A DNA stretch of 40,030 bases, from assembly GCA_900540255.1 (NCBI GenBank), contig UQFE01000021.1, forward strand, positions 1 to 40,030. The letters run 5' to 3'. Under the pieces are notes generated by a model. It ran no database searches, was not told the origin of the DNA, and saw nothing but the letters and a program-made list of their open reading frames with translations. Numbering within the stretch: position 1 is the stretch's first letter; each line of letters starts with the position of its first letter. Below are positions 9,321-16,994 of this stretch, in pieces. The position numbers and the translations under genes are program-made. Origin of the DNA: an uncultured Clostridium sp. GTDB lineage: Bacteria; Bacillota; Clostridia; Clostridiales; Clostridiaceae.

Positions 9321-10613
9321 ATGATGAAGAATAAAAAGACAAAAATAACATTTCATAGTGGAGTATTAACAATTGGTGGAACAATAATTGAAATAGAATA
9401 TGAAGATAGTCATATTTTCTTTGATTTTGGAAGTGAATTTAATCCATCATCAAGTGTGCAACCCTCGGATTTACAAGGGTTATTAGATAATAATTTAGTA
9501 CCGTATTTAGATAATATTTTTGATACTAAAATACCATTAAAAGGGTATAAGTCAAAAGAAAATAAATTTAAATATACTGCAGTTTTTCTATCACATATAC
9601 ATTTAGATCATTCTAAAATAGTAAATTATTTAAGACCAGAAATACCACTATATACATTAGAGGGAACAAAATCATTAATAAATACGTTAAATATTAATGA
9701 TGATTTCATTTTTCCTTTATATCAAAAGCAAGGTTCTAATACAAGAGAAGTTACTGGAGTTAAAGAAAATGAAATTGTTACAGTTGGTAAGATAAAAGTA
9801 AAGGTTATGCCAGTTGATCATGATGCTTATGGAGCTTGTGGATTATTAATAGAAACTCCAGAAATGAAAATAGCTTATTCTGGAGATTTAAGACTTCATG
9901 GATATAGAGAAAAGGATACATTGAATTTTTGCAAAGAAAGTAAAAATTGTGATGTATTATTAATTGAAGGGGTAAGTGTTTCATTTAAAGAATATGATGA
10001 TGAGTTAGAAGAAGTAGAAACAATTAATGAAAATGAACTTATTGAAAAGATTAATAATATAGTAAAAAGTAATATAGAAAAGCAAATAACATTTAATTAT
10101 TATATTTCAAATATTGAGAGGATTTTAAATATAATAAAAACTAATCCAAGAACAGTAGTATTAAGTGCTTATAACACATATGTAATAAAAGAGGCAATCG
10201 GAGTTGAAACGTATTATTATCAATTAGATGACAAAGATTATGGATTAAATAAAAATTTAAAAATAGATTTTGAAGAGTTGTTAAATGATGAAAATAAGTA
10301 TTTTTGGCAATTAGATGAATTGGCGTTAAAGTATATTAATAAATTAAAAAAAGGTGGAGTTTATATACATACAGATGCAACTCCATTAGGTGATTTTGAT
10401 CCTAATTTTAAGCCGTTTGTAAAGAATTTTGAAGATAATGATATAAAGTTTAATATTGTTAAATGTACTGGACATGCAAGACCACTGGATTTAATAAAAA
10501 TAATTAATTTAATTTCTCCAAAACTATTAGTTCCAATTCATTCTTATCGCCCAGAAAAGCTTTATAATGAAAATGGAGATATACTTTTACCTAAAAAGGG
10601 ACAAATAATATAA
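9321..10613 (+). CDS. Metallo-beta-lactamase-fold hydrolase with RNase-like C-terminus
   Basis: A 430-residue cytoplasmic protein. The MBL fold is marked by the dimetal motif SHIHLDHS near residue 92, a later His in VDHDAYG, an Asp in YSGDLRLHG and a C-terminal TGHARPLDL...LVPIHSYRPE resembling the RMMBL motif of RNase J/CPSF-type nucleases (GHA...PIHG). An insertion of about 110 residues lies between the metal core and the RMMBL-like end. The likely role is a phosphodiesterase or ribonuclease acting on nucleic acid; the substrate is not shown. AAGGAG sits nine bases before the first of two adjacent ATGs, which favours the first. It seems monocistronic. Confidence 0.8.
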   Translation: MMKNKKTKITFHSGVLTIGGTIIEIEYEDSHIFFDFGSEFNPSSSVQPSDLQGLLDNNLVPYLDNIFDTKIPLKGYKSKENKFKYTAVFLSHIHLDHSKIVNYLRPEIPLYTLEGTKSLINTLNINDDFIFPLYQKQGSNTREVTGVKENEIVTVGKIKVKVMPVDHDAYGACGLLIETPEMKIAYSGDLRLHGYREKDTLNFCKESKNCDVLLIEGVSVSFKEYDDELEEVETINENELIEKINNIVKSNIEKQITFNYYISNIERILNIIKTNPRTVVLSAYNTYVIKEAIGVETYYYQLDDKDYGLNKNLKIDFEELLNDENKYFWQLDELALKYINKLKKGGVYIHTDATPLGDFDPNFKPFVKNFEDNDIKFNIVKCTGHARPLDLIKIINLISPKLLVPIHSYRPEKLYNENGDILLPKKGQII

Positions 10614-10678
10614 AATAAAGATAATATTTATTTTACATTGAGAATATATTTAAACAAAGTATTTATGAGAGGTTGAGT

Positions 10679-10762
10679 ATGATATTTAATATTATATTAT
10701 TTATACTACTTTTATTATTAATTTTAGGGTTATTAGTATATATATTGGAGATAATTCCTTAA
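10679..10762 (+). CDS. Possible 27-residue hydrophobic membrane peptide
   Basis: A frame of 27 codons, MIFNIILFILLLLLILGL then LVYILEIIP, is almost entirely hydrophobic and would form one membrane helix. GAGAGG lies about six bases before the ATG. The pattern (short N-terminus, Leu-rich helix, LVYxL near the end) recalls KdpF, but no kdpABC genes adjoin it; small membrane toxins of type I toxin-antitoxin loci are another possibility. The A+T-rich context makes hydrophobic frames likely by chance, so its reality is uncertain. Confidence 0.4.
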   Translation: MIFNIILFILLLLLILGLLVYILEIIP

Positions 10763-10851
10763 TAAAATAATATAATTTATTAAATAGGTTAATACGACAG
10801 TGCAAATTTTTCAATTGATAGTTTGTATTTATAAAAAAATATAAAAGTAAT

Positions 10852-10907
10852 AAAACTTAAGCTTAGGATAGTTACTAAATTTAGTATACATCCTAAGCTT
10901 AAGTTTT
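10852..10907. repeat. 18-bp perfect inverted repeat with inner palindrome
   Basis: Arms AAAACTTAAGCTTAGGAT (10852-10869) and ATCCTAAGCTTAAGTTTT (10890-10907) are perfect complements around a 20-nt loop that itself contains the palindrome ACTAAATTTAGT (10873-10884). As RNA it forms a very stable hairpin ending in UUUUGUUUU, so it can terminate transcription rightward, and leftward as well. It stands 240 nt after the MBL gene and 90 nt after the micro-ORF. Confidence 0.75.
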
Positions 10908-11249
10908 GTTTTAAGTGAAACAGTATTTTGAAATTTATAAATTATATATTTAAAATTTAGTTTAATTTAAAATTAAAATAATTATATTTTTAATTATAGA
11001 TATTAAGGTTTTAATATTAGAATGTGAAACTATAATATAGTAAATTTTGTTTAAGGCTAAAAATTTTATGTATAACAATATAATGATTTATAAATAATTA
11101 TATTGCTATTTTATTAATAAAACTGTTATAATATTAAATAAATTATATAAAAATATATAAAAAAATACATAAGGTATAAAATTCTTGTAGACAAACATAG
11201 AAAAAAAAGAGTATAAATATATTATAAAGAAAATTTGGAGGGAGATAAA
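10908..11249. other. A+T-rich leader region before the DUF969 gene
   Basis: No gene seen. A possible promoter is TTGCTA (11103-11108), 18-bp spacer, and TATAAT (11127-11132) with an extended TG, which would leave a 5' untranslated leader of about 110 nt. No known riboswitch core recognised. Confidence 0.4.
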
Positions 11250-11921
11250 ATGGTACTAATTGGAATTTTTGTGGTGATAGTAGGATTTGCATTAAAATTA
11301 GATAGTATTGCTGTAATAATAATATCAGCACTTACTACAGGTTTTGCAGCACATATGGATATTACTGAAATATTATCAATACTTGGTAAAACATTTGTTA
11401 ATCAAAGATTAATAACTATTTTTATATTAACTTTACCTATAATAGGTATATCAGAAAGATATGGATTAAAAGAGAAAGCAGTTGAATTAATTAAAAATAT
11501 AAAAAATCTTTCAACAGGAAAGCTTTTAACACTTTATTGTTTAATAAGACAAATTGCTGGAGCTATGTCATTAAGAATAAGTGGACATCCTCAATTTGTT
11601 AGACCTTTAATAAATCCAATGGCTCAAGGTGCAGCTATAAGTAAATATGGTGAAATAGATAAAAAATATGAAGATAAGATTAAAGCAGCAGCAGCATCTA
11701 TGGATAACTATGGTAATTTTTATGGGCAAAATCTTTTCTTAGCAAGTAGTGGAGTTTTATTAATTTCTAATACATTAAGTGATTTAGGATATGCAACAAC
11801 AGGATTAGAGATAGCAAAAGCATCAGTTCCTGTAGCAGTAATTGCATTTATATTAGTAATTATTCAAAATATTATCCTTGATAAGCAATTAGAAAGAACA
11901 TTTGGAAAAAGAAATAAATAG
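11250..11921 (+). CDS. DUF969 family membrane protein
   Basis: An integral membrane protein of 223 residues from the ATG at 11250, which has GGAGGGAG just upstream; an in-frame TTG at 11235 lies within that site and is not a credible start. It has about six or seven hydrophobic segments and the conserved segment SGHPQFVRPLINPMAQGAA in the middle, followed by a polar stretch (KYGEIDKKYEDKIKAAAASMDNYGNFYGQN). I recognise the pattern as DUF969, which is usually found next to DUF979, here 20 bp downstream. Both together look like two halves of a secondary transporter. Pyroglutamyl peptidase follows in the same direction, so the substrate may be pyroglutamate or pyroglutamyl peptides; this is inference. 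Confidence 0.85.
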   Translation: MVLIGIFVVIVGFALKLDSIAVIIISALTTGFAAHMDITEILSILGKTFVNQRLITIFILTLPIIGISERYGLKEKAVELIKNIKNLSTGKLLTLYCLIRQIAGAMSLRISGHPQFVRPLINPMAQGAAISKYGEIDKKYEDKIKAAAASMDNYGNFYGQNLFLASSGVLLISNTLSDLGYATTGLEIAKASVPVAVIAFILVIIQNIILDKQLERTFGKRNK

Positions 11922-11941
11922 TTACAAAGGAGAAAAGACAT

Positions 11942-12871
11942 ATGGATTTTAAAGCAATTTCTAATATATTATTAGAAATATTCTACATAATAATTGGAAT
12001 TATGATGTTAAATACAGCTTTATTAACATTAAAAGATAAAAATCATAAGGCTAAAATAGGAACGACTTTATTTTGGGCATTATTAGGATTTATATTTATA
12101 TTTGGCCCATATATACCATCAGTTATTGTTGGTGGAATATTAGTTGTCATTGCAGTGCTTACTTTAACTAAGCAAGTAAAAACAGGAAATATTAAGACTT
12201 TAAATGAAAAGTTTGGAGAAGAGCAAGCTAAAAAGTTAGGATTAAAGATATTTATACCATCATTAGTTATAGCTTTAGTAGCCTTAGGAATTGCACAATT
12301 TACACCAATTTCAGGAACTGCAGCAATAGGGGTTGCATCTATTGTAGCAATGATAGTAACATTTATTATTACAAAAGCTAAGCCAGTAGCTCTTGTTGAA
12401 GAATCTGATAGAATGATTCAATCAGTAGGACCGGTAGGAATATTACCACAATTATTAGCAGCACTTGGAGCTGTATTTACAGCAGCTGGTGTTGGAGATG
12501 TAATTTCTTCTGGTATATCAAGTGTATTACCAGAGGGTAATGTATTTATAGGTGTTACTGCATATTGTGTGGGTATGGCATTATTTACAATGATAATGGG
12601 TAATGCATTTGCTGCATTTTCAGTAATAACTGTTGGAGTTGGTATACCATTCGTATTTGCACAAGGAGCTAATGTAGCTATTGCTGGATCTTTAGCATTA
12701 ACAGCAGGATATTGTGGAACATTATTAACACCAATGGGAGCTAACTTTAATGTTATGCCAGCAGCTTTACTTGAAATTGATGATAAAAATGCAATAATAA
12801 GACATCAAGCACCAGTAGCTATAGGTTTATTAATTACTCATATTTTATTAATGTATTTCTTAGCATTTTAA
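11942..12871 (+). CDS. DUF979 family membrane protein
   Basis: A 309-residue membrane protein with about nine or ten hydrophobic segments. A cytoplasmic-looking stretch (KQVKTGNIKTLNEKFGEEQAKKLG, about 73-96) separates the N-terminal helices from the rest. Gly-rich segments (VGPVGILPQLLAALGAVFTAAG; IMGNAFAAFSVITVGVGIPF; AGYCGTLLTPMGANFNVMPAALLEI) resemble the re-entrant loops of ion-coupled carriers. AAGGAG precedes the ATG. It is the constant partner of the DUF969 protein, and I infer that the two form a transporter. The pcp gene follows after 99 bp that contain a strong intercistronic hairpin. Confidence 0.85.
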   Translation: MDFKAISNILLEIFYIIIGIMMLNTALLTLKDKNHKAKIGTTLFWALLGFIFIFGPYIPSVIVGGILVVIAVLTLTKQVKTGNIKTLNEKFGEEQAKKLGLKIFIPSLVIALVALGIAQFTPISGTAAIGVASIVAMIVTFIITKAKPVALVEESDRMIQSVGPVGILPQLLAALGAVFTAAGVGDVISSGISSVLPEGNVFIGVTAYCVGMALFTMIMGNAFAAFSVITVGVGIPFVFAQGANVAIAGSLALTAGYCGTLLTPMGANFNVMPAALLEIDDKNAIIRHQAPVAIGLLITHILLMYFLAF

Positions 12872-12902
12872 TTTAGTTAATAAATATATATAATAGTATT
12901 AA

Positions 12903-12936
12903 AAATATAATTGTTTTATTTAAAATAATTATATTT
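12903..12936 (+). other. Intercistronic hairpin between DUF979 gene and pcp
   Basis: Arms of 16 nt (12903-12918 and 12921-12936) pair at all positions, one as G·U, around a 2-nt gap. No U-run follows, so it is more likely an mRNA processing or stability element than a terminator. Confidence 0.5.
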
Positions 12937-12970
12937 ATAAAATAAGATGAAATTTTAAGGAGAAAAAAAT

Positions 12971-13612
12971 ATGAAAGTATTAATAACTGGATTTGATCCA
13001 TTTGGAGGAGAAAATATAAACCCAGCATTAGAAGCTGTTAAATTATTACCAGACAATATTTCAGATGCTGAAGTAATTAAGATTGAAATACCAACGGTAT
13101 TTAGAAAGTCATTAGAAAAAATTAATGAAGAAATAGAAAAATATAATCCTGATATAGTAATATCAATAGGTCAAGCTGGAGGAAGATTTGATATTACTCC
13201 AGAAAGAGTTGCAATTAATTTAGATGATGCAAGAATAGCAGATAATGAAGGTAAGCAACCTATAGATATATCAATATATGAAGATGGTGAACCAGCATAT
13301 TTTTCTAACCTACCAATAAAAGCAATGGTTAATGAAATTAAAGAAGGTGGATTACCTGCATCAGTTTCAAACACAGCAGGAACTTTTGTATGTAACCATG
13401 TTATGTATCACTTATTATACTTAGTTGATAAGAAGTACCCTAATATGAAAGCTGGATTTATACATGTTCCATATATACCAGCTCAAGTTATAGATAAACC
13501 AGGAAAGCCATCAATGAGCATAGCTGATATTAGTAAGGGACTAGAATTAGCAATAAAAGCAGCTATTGAAAATAAAAATGATATTAATGCTGTTGGAGGA
13601 GCTATTTGTTAA
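12971..13612 (+). CDS. pcp: Pyroglutamyl-peptidase I (pyrrolidone-carboxylate peptidase)
   Basis: A 213-residue cytoplasmic cysteine peptidase of family C15, which removes N-terminal pyroglutamate from peptides. The catalytic triad is visible: Glu78 ([14 protein letters not shown]), Cys141 ([13 protein letters not shown]) and His165 ([10 protein letters not shown]), each three residues before the equivalents in the Bacillus enzyme. The N-terminal [19 protein letters not shown] is the family hallmark. AAGGAG lies nine bases before the ATG. It is the last gene of the DUF969-DUF979 cluster and ends at the terminator at 13690-13728, so transporter and peptidase probably serve one peptide or pyroglutamate salvage route. 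Confidence 0.95.
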   Translation: MKVLITGFDPFGGENINPALEAVKLLPDNISDAEVIKIEIPTVFRKSLEKINEEIEKYNPDIVISIGQAGGRFDITPERVAINLDDARIADNEGKQPIDISIYEDGEPAYFSNLPIKAMVNEIKEGGLPASVSNTAGTFVCNHVMYHLLYLVDKKYPNMKAGFIHVPYIPAQVIDKPGKPSMSIADISKGLELAIKAAIENKNDINAVGGAIC

Positions 13613-13689
13613 TAAATAAAAATATATATAGTAATTTATAACATAATAATAAATATTAAACTAGTTATAAGTAAAATATGTTTTAAAGT

Positions 13690-13728
13690 AAGGAGCTTTT
13701 ATTCTTAGGAGTAAAGGCTCTTTTTTCT
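13690..13728 (+). terminator. Terminator after pcp
   Basis: AAGGAGCTTTTATTC pairs with GAGTAAAGGCTCTTT (including G·U pairs) around a 4-nt loop, followed by a TTTTTT run. The remaining 240 bp before the next gene are A+T-rich with no gene seen. Confidence 0.8.
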
Positions 13729-13976
13729 TGACCAAAAGCACTAAAAATAAGGAGTATAAGATTATAGTAAATATAAAAGGTAAATTGAAGTAGATTTATA
13801 TTAGAAATTTTCAAATCAGGAATATTGAAGAAAATAAAATTATATATAATAATACAGTTTTATATTTTACTATATGATTATAAGCTTAAAGATAAGTTTA
13901 AATAACAATAAAGTTAATACTTAGATATTTAATTAGTTAAATTACTTAATTTATTTTTATAAAGGGAGTGGATTTT

Positions 13977-14600
13977 ATGGATAACTTTGTTGTAACTATT
14001 ACAAGGAGCTGTGGAAGTGGTGGGTCTATTATAGCTAATTTATTAGCTAAGCAGTTAAATATAAAGGTTTATGATAAGGAATTATTAAAATTAGCATCTG
14101 ATGATAGTGGAATAAATGAAAGGCTATTTGCAATGGTTGATGAAGATACAAAAAAGAGTATTTTATATAAGGTATCAAAACGAGTTTATAATGGGGAATT
14201 GATTCCACCAGAAAGTAATGATTTTACTTCAAATGATAATTTATTTAATTATCAAGCAAAGGTGTTAAAGGAGTTAGCAAAGGAAAACTCATATATTGTA
14301 ATAGGTCGTGGAGCAGATTATGTTTTAAGAGATAATAAAAATGTAATAAAAATATTTGTCCATGCAAATAATGAAGAATGTATACTTAGAGAAATGAAAA
14401 GATTGGGTATGGAAAGAAAAGAGGCTGAAGAGTGGATAAATAAGACCAATATATATAGGGGAATTTATTATAGATATCATACAGGACAAAAATGGAGAGA
14501 TGCTGAAAATTATGATTTAATTTTAAATACATCTAGATTTTCTTATGATGAATGTGTAGAAATTATTAAAAAGTATATAAAGTTTATTCAGGAAAGGTAG
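13977..14600 (+). CDS. Cytidylate kinase-like family protein
   Basis: A 207-residue protein from the ATG at 13977, placed seven bases after AAAGGGAG; an in-frame GTG at 13968 overlaps that site and is rejected as the start. The beginning, FVVTITRSCGSGGSIIANLLAKQL, matches the Cytidylate_kin_2 pattern in which GSGG replaces the Lys-containing P-loop, followed by YDKELL. Further marks are IVIGRGADYVL, the HANNEECILREMKR segment and the lid-like KTNIYRGIYYRYHTGQKWRDAENYDLILNTS. The family resembles nucleoside monophosphate kinases, but activity on CMP is not established. It stands alone, followed by a repeat element 6 bp after its stop. Confidence 0.8.
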   Translation: MDNFVVTITRSCGSGGSIIANLLAKQLNIKVYDKELLKLASDDSGINERLFAMVDEDTKKSILYKVSKRVYNGELIPPESNDFTSNDNLFNYQAKVLKELAKENSYIVIGRGADYVLRDNKNVIKIFVHANNEECILREMKRLGMERKEAEEWINKTNIYRGIYYRYHTGQKWRDAENYDLILNTSRFSYDECVEIIKKYIKFIQER

Positions 14601-14606
14601 TAAAAT

Positions 14607-14697
14607 GGGGAAGCTCATTAAAATAAATACTGCAATATATCTTATTGATTTTTATTATAAAAATAATTAATATGTATAAAATTTTAGTGAGAACCCC
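14607..14697. repeat. MITE-like inverted-repeat element, 91 bp
   Basis: Ends GGGGAAGCTCATTAAA and TTTTAGTGAGAACCCC are near-perfect inverted repeats. The body (AAATAAATACTGCAATATAT ... GTATAAAATTTTAGT) is close to that of the element at 36269-36366. No coding capacity. Lying between two convergent genes, it could also act as a terminator. Confidence 0.6.
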
Positions 14698-14719
14698 TTT
14701 ATATTATATTAGATTTTAT

Positions 14720-15391
14720 TTATGTAATAATTGAATTAGAAGCAATACTTTCTAAATAGCCTCTGTCTATAATTTTATATGATTTTCCATTTTTAGATAA
14801 CTTATTTGTATTACAAAATAAATTAATAATCCTTAGTAAGTGCCTATAGCTTGTACATAAAAGTTCTGCACATTCTGTTAAGTTATAAGAAAAAATACCA
14901 TTGTTTTCTGATTTTAATATAAAGGAAGCTAATCTACTCTCTAATGATTCATAAAGATTAATACAAGTATTATTATTCATATAACTTAGTTTATCACCTA
15001 AATTTTGACAAATATATCTTAAAAATACTATATCGTTTAAAAGAAGGTCTCTATATTGCATAGATATACCTATGCAATATGTTTTACAAGTAGCTTGGAC
15101 TGATGCTGTAGGAGGTTTATTCCATAAGCTACAAGTTTCACCTATAATTTGAAATGAATTAAAAAGTGATAAAGACATTATTTTTCCAGAAGTTGAATGA
15201 GAAAAAACTTTTAATTTACCATTTACTAAAAAAAATAAATAATCGGAACATTCTCCCTCATTAATTAGAAAATCTCCCTTTTCTAGATAGAACAGTTCTA
15301 ATAGATTACTTATATCTTGAGAAAAAAGTCTGGAAATTCCAGTTGTAGAAATGTATTTATCTAGCAAATCTTTGTTTTTAACAATTATCAT
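14720..15391 (-). CDS. yeiL: YeiL-like Crp/Fnr family transcription regulator
   Basis: A 223-residue regulator: cyclic-nucleotide-binding-type beta barrel at about 15-120 (LEKGDFLINEGECSDYLFFLVNGKLKVFS), a dimer helix, and a winged helix-turn-helix at about 165-215. It matches what I recall of E. coli YeiL in two diagnostic places: the YRDLLLNDIVFLRYIC segment and the recognition region TECAELLCTSYRHLLRIINLF. The cAMP-contact residues of CRP are not evident; Cys residues are numerous (48, 87, 102, 106, 128 region), so an Fe-S or redox signal is possible. GGAGG precedes the ATG. It is divergent from the nucleoside importer operon, whose promoter carries a Crp/Fnr-type palindrome; I infer that it controls that operon. 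Confidence 0.85.
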   Translation of the reverse strand: MIIVKNKDLLDKYISTTGISRLFSQDISNLLELFYLEKGDFLINEGECSDYLFFLVNGKLKVFSHSTSGKIMSLSLFNSFQIIGETCSLWNKPPTASVQATCKTYCIGISMQYRDLLLNDIVFLRYICQNLGDKLSYMNNNTCINLYESLESRLASFILKSENNGIFSYNLTECAELLCTSYRHLLRIINLFCNTNKLSKNGKSYKIIDRGYLESIASNSIIT

Positions 15392-15656
15392 AATGCCTCC
15401 AAACGAGTAAGTTAATTAACAATAATATTATTCTAGTTACATTTATGATTTTAACATAATGAAAAATATATAACAATAAGATGAAATGCGAATGAAAAAT
15501 AATTATTTCTTACAATAATGTAATATTAAGTATAAATAAATTATTCTAAAGAAAATAAAGTAATATAAAAATAAAATAATACAAAAAATGATGTTTAATT
15601 ACAATAAAAGCGAATAATAAAAAGAATAAATAAAAAAATATACAGTTTTTTTATCG

Positions 15657-15678
15657 AAATATGACCTATGTCATATTT
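15657..15678. promoter_or_regulatory. Crp/Fnr-type operator palindrome
   Basis: Perfect 9-bp arms AAATATGAC (15657-15665) and GTCATATTT (15670-15678) around CTAT. The TGAC-N4-GTCA core has the spacing used by Fnr-type regulators. The likely ligand is the divergent YeiL-like protein. Confidence 0.7.
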
Positions 15679-15687
15679 AAAAGCATA

Positions 15688-15702
15688 TATAATTATTATA
15701 AT
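15688..15702 (+). promoter_or_regulatory. -10 region of the nucleoside importer promoter
   Basis: Two TATAAT boxes (15688-15693 and 15697-15702). With the second, transcription would start near 15709 and the operator would be centred near -41.5; no good -35 sequence is present, as expected for an activated promoter. Confidence 0.5.
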
Positions 15703-15737
15703 TAAAGTAACAAAAATGAAATACAGGAGATTAAATA

Positions 15738-16796
15738 ATGAAAAAAATAATAACTTCTTTACTATTTATCATGACAACTTTTCTTTTTGCCGGATGTTCA
15801 GATTCAACAAGCAATGAATCAATTGGTATCAAAGATACTAATGGAGATTATTCAAAGTTAAATATAGCTTTAATTTCAGATACAATTGGAACAGAACAAT
15901 TTATTCTTCAAGCATATGAAGCTTTAGAAAAGGCAAGTAATACTTATGGATTTAAGATGACGTCTATTGAATGTACAGATACAGCTGCTTGGGAGGAAAA
16001 TACACTTGCAGCTTCTAATGAAGGATATGATTTAATAATAGGTATTGGATGGCAAGCAGCTGATCCTTTTAGTGATGCAGCAGATAAGTTTCCAAATACT
16101 AAATATGCAGTAATTGACACAACAGCTGCTAACCAAAAGGTAACAAGTTTTGGATTTAATGAAGCACAAGGTTCATATGTATTAGGTGCAATGATTGGAA
16201 CAGCTTTTCCTAATGAAAGCTTATATGGTTATATAGCATCATTTCAAACACAAGCTACTTATAAATATAGATATGGATTTTCAGAAGGAGTAAAATCTGT
16301 TAATCCAAATGCTAACTTTATGTATAATTACACTAATTCTTATAATGATACTAATTTAGCTTATGAGTATGCATTACAACAAAAGGCTGCAGGAGCAAAC
16401 TTTATATTTGGAGGAGTATCTGCAAGTGCAAATTCAGGTATATATCAAGCAGCTCAAGAATTAAATAAAAAGGGTACACCAATATATACAACAGGATTAA
16501 GTGTTGACCAAACAACTTCTGAAAATACAAGTATCATAAGTGGATTATTAAAGAATACTGGAGCTGTTATGAATACTATAATTGATGAATTTTTAGCTGG
16601 TAAATTAAATGGCGGTTCACAAGTATTAGGATTAAAAGAAGGTGCATTTGGGGTTGTAGGTGTTTTACCAGAGGAAATGAATTATAGAAATACAGAAATT
16701 ATAACTGATGAAGTTATAGAAGCTGGTAAGGCAGCAGCAGAAAAAATTATTTCAGGTGAAATAGTTATAGAAGTTCCTGAGGAATCTGCAAAATAA
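15738..16796 (+). CDS. nupN: BMP-family nucleoside-binding lipoprotein
   Basis: A 352-residue extracellular substrate-binding lipoprotein of the BMP/Med/PnrA family. The signal peptide ends in the lipobox FAGC (Cys20), followed by a Ser-rich linker. The family fold starts at LNIALISDTIGTEQFILQAY and includes IIGIGWQAADPF, KYAVIDTTAANQKVTSFGFNEAQGSYVLGAM and GGVSASANSGIYQAAQEL. Known members bind purine nucleosides for ABC import (Bacillus NupN, Treponema PnrA). AGGAG precedes the ATG. It leads an operon with the ATPase and two permeases; an imperfect hairpin after its stop would favour more binding protein than transporter. The YeiL-type operator is 60 bp upstream. Confidence 0.88.
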   Translation: MKKIITSLLFIMTTFLFAGCSDSTSNESIGIKDTNGDYSKLNIALISDTIGTEQFILQAYEALEKASNTYGFKMTSIECTDTAAWEENTLAASNEGYDLIIGIGWQAADPFSDAADKFPNTKYAVIDTTAANQKVTSFGFNEAQGSYVLGAMIGTAFPNESLYGYIASFQTQATYKYRYGFSEGVKSVNPNANFMYNYTNSYNDTNLAYEYALQQKAAGANFIFGGVSASANSGIYQAAQELNKKGTPIYTTGLSVDQTTSENTSIISGLLKNTGAVMNTIIDEFLAGKLNGGSQVLGLKEGAFGVVGVLPEEMNYRNTEIITDEVIEAGKAAAEKIISGEIVIEVPEESAK

Positions 16797-16830
16797 TTGG
16801 ATTATAATAAGTATTTATTTTACTTTAAAT

Positions 16831-16862
16831 AAGGGGCAGAGGCAATTTTGGCTTTGGCCCTT
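16831..16862 (+). terminator. Imperfect hairpin between binding protein and ATPase genes
   Basis: AAGGGGCAGAGGC pairs imperfectly with GGCTTTGGCCCTT around a short loop; a weak U tract (TTAATTTATT) follows. Probably a partial terminator or mRNA 3'-end stabiliser within the operon. Confidence 0.5.
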
Positions 16863-16994
16863 AATTTATTATCTTGAAAAATTTATATTTCATAGGAAAT
16901 TGTATAGAAGTTTTAAAAGTAGCAGAAATACTTATTTTGAAGATTAGATTTTTTTATATATTACATATTAGTTTAGAAAAGGAGTAACTTTGAC

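Larger units (their letters stand above)
15392..15737. other. Divergent regulatory region, yeiL / nucleoside importer
   Basis: 346 bp without a gene. It contains GTTAATTAAC (15411-15420) close to the yeiL start and the Crp/Fnr-like operator and -10 elements described separately before 15738. Confidence 0.5.

Noticed and set aside
10679..10762. Naming the hydrophobic peptide kdpF
   Set aside because: Similarity is only a general hydrophobic pattern and no kdpABC genes are near.
10786..10805. AATACGACAG resembling the end of the inverted-repeat elements
   Set aside because: Only a short match, with no GCCCC terminus and no matching body or partner end.
11235..11249. TTG start adding five residues to the DUF969 protein
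   Set aside because: The TTG lies inside the GGAGGGAG ribosome site that serves the ATG at 11250.
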